From contig BBZX01000002.1 in NCBI GenBank assembly GCA_001305055.1, positions 248,001 through 312,000 on the forward strand: 64,000 nt of DNA. Reading direction: 5' to 3'. This DNA comes from Clostridia bacterium UC5.1-1C12 (GTDB lineage Bacteria > Bacillota_I > Bacilli_A > Erysipelotrichales > Erysipelotrichaceae). The notes under the pieces are model-generated. The model searched no databases. It was not told where the DNA came from and was given only the letters and a program-made list of their open reading frames with translations. Both the position numbers and the translations under genes were made by a program. Shown one piece after another: positions 61,372 through 64,000 of this stretch; position 1 is the stretch's first letter, and every line of letters starts with the position of its first letter.

Positions 61372-62613
61372 ATGTCTAAAGTTGCATTTGTAAATGGATA
61401 CCTGATTGATGGTACCGGCAGAGAACCGATTGAGAAATCACTGGTATTAGTTGATGACAAGAAAATCGTTTATGCAGGTGAAAGTAAAGAAGTACCGGCC
61501 GATTATGAGGTACGTGATATCAGCGGCAAAACAATTATGCCGGGTCTAATTGACAGCCATTTGCATTTCTCAGGAAATTTAACTGATGATGATTCTGATT
61601 GGGTATTGGAGCATCCGGTACAAAAAACGGTCGTTGCTGTACAGCAGGCACATGAATGTCTGGAACATGGTTTAACAACTGTTGGGGAAATTTCACGTTC
61701 AGGTCTGCACATCCGCAATATGATTGAAGCCGGTGTAATGAGCGGTCCGCGTGTTGTAGGTACGGGTACAGGATTCTGCCGTACATGCGGTCATGGTGAC
61801 TCACACAAGCTGCCGACCTGGTATAATAATGAATCTCATCCATGGGCCGAAAGAGTTGACGGACCATGGGAATTACGCAAAGCAGTAAGAGCGAAACTGC
61901 GTGAAAATCCGGACGCGATCAAGATCTGGTCAACCGGCGGCGGCATCTGGCGCTGGGACCAAAAGCTGGATCAGCATTATACCTTTGAAGAAATAAAAGC
62001 GGTTGTTGATGAATGCAACATGGTCGGCATTCCGGTTTGGTCACATGCGGAAGGCTATGGCGGCGCTCTTGATTCTGCGAAGGCCGGTGTGCATCTGATT
62101 ATTCACGGTCAGACATTAAATGATGAATGTTTAGATATCATGGCTGAAAAAGGTATCTACTTCTGTCCTACGATTCAATTCTTAAATGAATGGTTCAAAA
62201 CTTATCAGCCGCCTTATATTCCAGAGGTTCATGACAAATTCCCAGGTGATACAGTTGCGGAAAAAGAGTTGAACCGCGTGTACGGAAACCTGCGGCGCGC
62301 TAAGGAAAAGGGTATCAAGCTGACAATTGGTTCAGATTCATTCTGTTCCAGTCTGACACCTTACGGTACCACCGCAATTGGTGAAATGTATAGCTTTAAT
62401 GAAAAAGCAGGCATCTCGGCAATGGATACAATCATTGCGGCTACCAGAGACGGCGCTGAAATGCTGAAGGTTGGCGATATTACCGGTACACTTGAAGCAG
62501 GCAAGTTTGCTGACTTGTTAGTAATTAATGGCAACCCATTAGAAAACATCCGTGCGATTGCTGTTGAAAACATGGAAGTAATCATGAAGGAAGGCGCCGT
62601 TGTCAGAGGTTAA
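61372..62613 (+). CDS. metal-dependent amidohydrolase, prolidase/imidazolonepropionase-like
   Basis: 413 residues, intact, cytoplasmic. Ligands in order: MPGLIDSHLHF (HxH), PDAIKIWSTGG (probable carboxylated Lys), PVWSHAEG (H), LIIHGQT (H) and LTIGSDSF (D). This is the Met_dep_hydrolase_A type, with proline or arginine dipeptidase and lactamase-like members. AAAAGGAGAAAG suits ATG 61372. The promoter carries a LytTR-type site and a perfect cre, so it is induced by the neighbouring two-component system and repressed by preferred sugars. The substrate is probably an N-acyl or cyclic amide transported by the EamA protein; this is inference. Confidence 0.88.
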   Translation: MSKVAFVNGYLIDGTGREPIEKSLVLVDDKKIVYAGESKEVPADYEVRDISGKTIMPGLIDSHLHFSGNLTDDDSDWVLEHPVQKTVVAVQQAHECLEHGLTTVGEISRSGLHIRNMIEAGVMSGPRVVGTGTGFCRTCGHGDSHKLPTWYNNESHPWAERVDGPWELRKAVRAKLRENPDAIKIWSTGGGIWRWDQKLDQHYTFEEIKAVVDECNMVGIPVWSHAEGYGGALDSAKAGVHLIIHGQTLNDECLDIMAEKGIYFCPTIQFLNEWFKTYQPPYIPEVHDKFPGDTVAEKELNRVYGNLRRAKEKGIKLTIGSDSFCSSLTPYGTTAIGEMYSFNEKAGISAMDTIIAATRDGAEMLKVGDITGTLEAGKFADLLVINGNPLENIRAIAVENMEVIMKEGAVVRG

Positions 62614-62646
62614 AAGCAGTTAAAACACAGTATTATATCAAGCTGG

Positions 62647-62678
62647 GGAGCGGTTTATTGATTAAATCGCTCCTTTCA
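62647..62678 (+). terminator. terminator after the amidohydrolase
   Basis: GGAGCGGTTTA (62647-62657) and TAAATCGCTCC (62663-62673), 11 bp with one G-T pair, then TTTCATT. Confidence 0.75.
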
Positions 62679-62751
62679 TTATAAATTTTAATGAAATATT
62701 TAATTTTTTTAATTTATGCGTCAATTAAATCTACAAGAATTATTAAATAAG

Positions 62752-62760
62752 TGCTATAAT
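62752..62760 (+). promoter_or_regulatory. extended -10 upstream of mnhE
   Basis: TGCTATAAT (62752-62760), about 137 bp before mnhE. A leader of that length is left unexplained. Confidence 0.5.
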
Positions 62761-62896
62761 CAATCATTGTTGGTAATTGCTTTTCTTATAAGGGGAACCA
62801 AACAGAATCAATTACGCTAATTCATAATTATATGAACCAGCGGCGATTAAAGACTGATTGTTATTCAGGGTTGCAGCTGGAAGAAAGGATGGGAAA

Positions 62897-63373
62897 ATGG
62901 TTATTGGGATGCTTTTGCTGTGGATTCTTTTTAATGGCCGGATCACTTTAGAAATCTTGATTTTCGGTATTGTTATATGCAGCGCAATCTGTCTGCTGTT
63001 AAGTATGATTACCAGTCAGAACCTGTTTAAGATTGATCAGCGGATGCTGAAAAGAATTGTTTACCGCCTGCGTTATTACGGCGTTTTGGTGGTAGAAATC
63101 GTTAAGGCGAATCTTCAGGTCATGGATTTAATTCTTACACCGGGGGAGATTGAAATTAAACCGGTGCTGACGGAGTTTAAATCAGTGCTGAAACATTCTA
63201 AGCTGAATGTATTGCTGGCTAATTCGATTACTTTAACGCCGGGGACGATTACGGTTGATCTTGACCGTGACCGCTTTCTGGTATTAGCGGTTGATGAAAG
63301 CTTTGCTGAGGATTTAGATCAATCAGTATTTGTGAAGGAATTGAAGATTCTGGATGATAAGGATCTGGATTAG
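62897..63373 (+). CDS. mnhE: Na+/H+ antiporter subunit MnhE/MrpE
   Basis: 158 residues, intact. Two N-terminal membrane segments (VIGMLLLWILFNGRITLEILIFGIVICSAICLLL), then the family block VEIVKANLQVMDLILTP and NVLLANSITLTPGTITVDLD, which is diagnostic. GGAAGAAAGGATGGG suits ATG 62897. First visible gene of an Mrp-type cation/proton antiporter operon; the large subunits (A, B, C, D) would lie beyond the window. Confidence 0.9.
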   Translation: MVIGMLLLWILFNGRITLEILIFGIVICSAICLLLSMITSQNLFKIDQRMLKRIVYRLRYYGVLVVEIVKANLQVMDLILTPGEIEIKPVLTEFKSVLKHSKLNVLLANSITLTPGTITVDLDRDRFLVLAVDESFAEDLDQSVFVKELKILDDKDLD

Positions 63374-63381
63374 GAGGACAT

Positions 63382-63699
63382 ATGGAACCAAATGCGATTA
63401 AGAATATGGTGCTTATTTTCTGTATGATCATTCTGACAGTGTTGTTTTTCTTCTGCATCTATCGGGCCATCCGCGGACCTCGTTATTCTGACCGTCTGGT
63501 TGCCAATAACGTAATCTGCACGATGTCGGTAATCTTTATCTGTATTTTATCCGTCTACTTGAAAGAAGCGGCGCTTGTTGACATTGCCTTGATTTATACG
63601 CTCTTAAGCTGTTTGTCAGGGGTTGTGGTTTGTCATGTGATCACGCTGCATCATAAGGGACGTTTATTGAATCAGAAACAAAAGGAGGAAGAACGATGA
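63382..63699 (+). CDS. mnhF: Na+/H+ antiporter subunit MnhF/MrpF
   Basis: 105 residues, intact, three membrane segments. Family motif FCIYRAIRGPRYSDRLVANNV after the first helix, then DIALIYTLLSCLSGVV. 8 bp after mnhE; overlaps mnhG by 4 bp (ATGA). Confidence 0.92.
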   Translation: MEPNAIKNMVLIFCMIILTVLFFFCIYRAIRGPRYSDRLVANNVICTMSVIFICILSVYLKEAALVDIALIYTLLSCLSGVVVCHVITLHHKGRLLNQKQKEEER

Positions 63700-64000
63700 T
63701 CCGTGTAATATTAGCATCAATTTTGCTGTTAGCCGGAATGTTCTGCATTGCGGTATCAGTCTTGGGATTGTTTAGATTTAATTATGTATTAAACCGCATG
63801 CATGCGGCATCGATTGCGGATACGATGGGCTTGCTGCTTTGTGTCTTGGGATTAATGCTTTTGGCGCTTGATTTTTTCCATGTGCTGCGTTTAGGTCTGG
63901 CAGTGATCTTCTTATGGATGGCCAGTCCGGTATGTTCGCATATTATTGCTAAAACAGAAATTTTAACCAATACAAAAATAGATGAAAGGATCGGTAGAAA
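63696..64000 (+). CDS. mnhG: Na+/H+ antiporter subunit MnhG/MrpG, 3' partial
   Basis: About 101 residues visible, running off the window. Three membrane segments; the family block VLGLFRFNYVLNRMHAASIADTMGLLL (the typical GxxRfpDvyxRmHAaxkadTlG pattern) is clear. AAAGGAGGAAGAACG precedes ATG 63696. Confidence 0.9.
   Translation, partial: MIRVILASILLLAGMFCIAVSVLGLFRFNYVLNRMHAASIADTMGLLLCVLGLMLLALDFFHVLRLGLAVIFLWMASPVCSHIIAKTEILTNTKIDERIGR

Noticed and set aside
62752..62896. Riboswitch in the mnhE leader
   Set aside because: No recognisable conserved riboswitch core; only an extended -10 and an AT-rich leader.

Overview
The window reads as the chromosome of a low- to mid-GC Bacillota (Firmicutes), most likely an anaerobic gut organism of the Erysipelotrichia type. 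Support: AGGAGG-type ribosome sites, a perfect CcpA cre site, several PTS operons with PRD regulators, lipoprotein FMN/FAD reductases, AgrC-like/LytTR signalling and no respiratory genes in view. The family-level placement is inference.

A dominant technical feature is that about two thirds of the genes are broken by frameshifts, often several per gene. Most are repaired by restoring a single base, usually in a short homopolymer (A, T or G). Both halves keep conserved family sequence. I read these as sequencing errors, not pseudogenes, and annotate each gene as one CDS with the break positions noted. Only the transposase relics in the island look truly decayed.

Layout. (1) 1-6.6 kb: a yhf-type operon (yhfT, php, an amidase-signature gene, yhfS, yhfX, yhfW), related to the uncharacterised E. 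coli yhf operon. (2) 6.7-10.7 kb: a TetR-controlled flavinylated FMN/FAD lipoprotein reductase, its regulator and an RlmD/TrmA-type rRNA methyltransferase. (3) 10.8-24 kb: an AT-rich accessory island holding a protein with a HEPN-like RxxxxH motif, an internally deleted IS256 element, a two-gene minus-strand locus (SF2 helicase fused to a PD-(D/E)XK nuclease, plus an unrecognised ~600-residue partner), an ISAs1 relic and a complete IS30-type element. (4) 24-34 kb: a sulfatase, an iron alcohol dehydrogenase and a galactitol-type PTS operon with PRD regulator, class II aldolase and a triose-phosphate-isomerase-like enzyme, bracketed by two YjbQ paralogues. (5) 34.2-37 kb: peroxide defence (AhpC, a domain-permuted AhpF, MarR). 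(6) 37-44.3 kb: a second flavoprotein reductase, a metallo-beta-lactamase protein, BrnQ with a candidate leader peptide, asparaginase and a MATE exporter. (7) 44.3-55.3 kb: an ascorbate-type PTS operon with a phosphotriesterase-family lactonase, an AraC regulator and a third flavoprotein reductase, lying between two identical tRNA-Glu genes. (8) 55.4-57.9 kb: two related palindromes upstream of a PAS-GAF-GGDEF-degenerate EAL protein. (9) 58-62.7 kb: a LytTR two-component system between an EamA transporter and an amidohydrolase whose promoters share a ~35-bp motif. (10) 62.9-64 kb: mnhE, mnhF and a partial mnhG.

The common themes are uptake and breakdown of unusual carbohydrates or lactones, extracytoplasmic electron disposal through covalently flavinylated lipoproteins, and an island of mobile and probable anti-phage genes.
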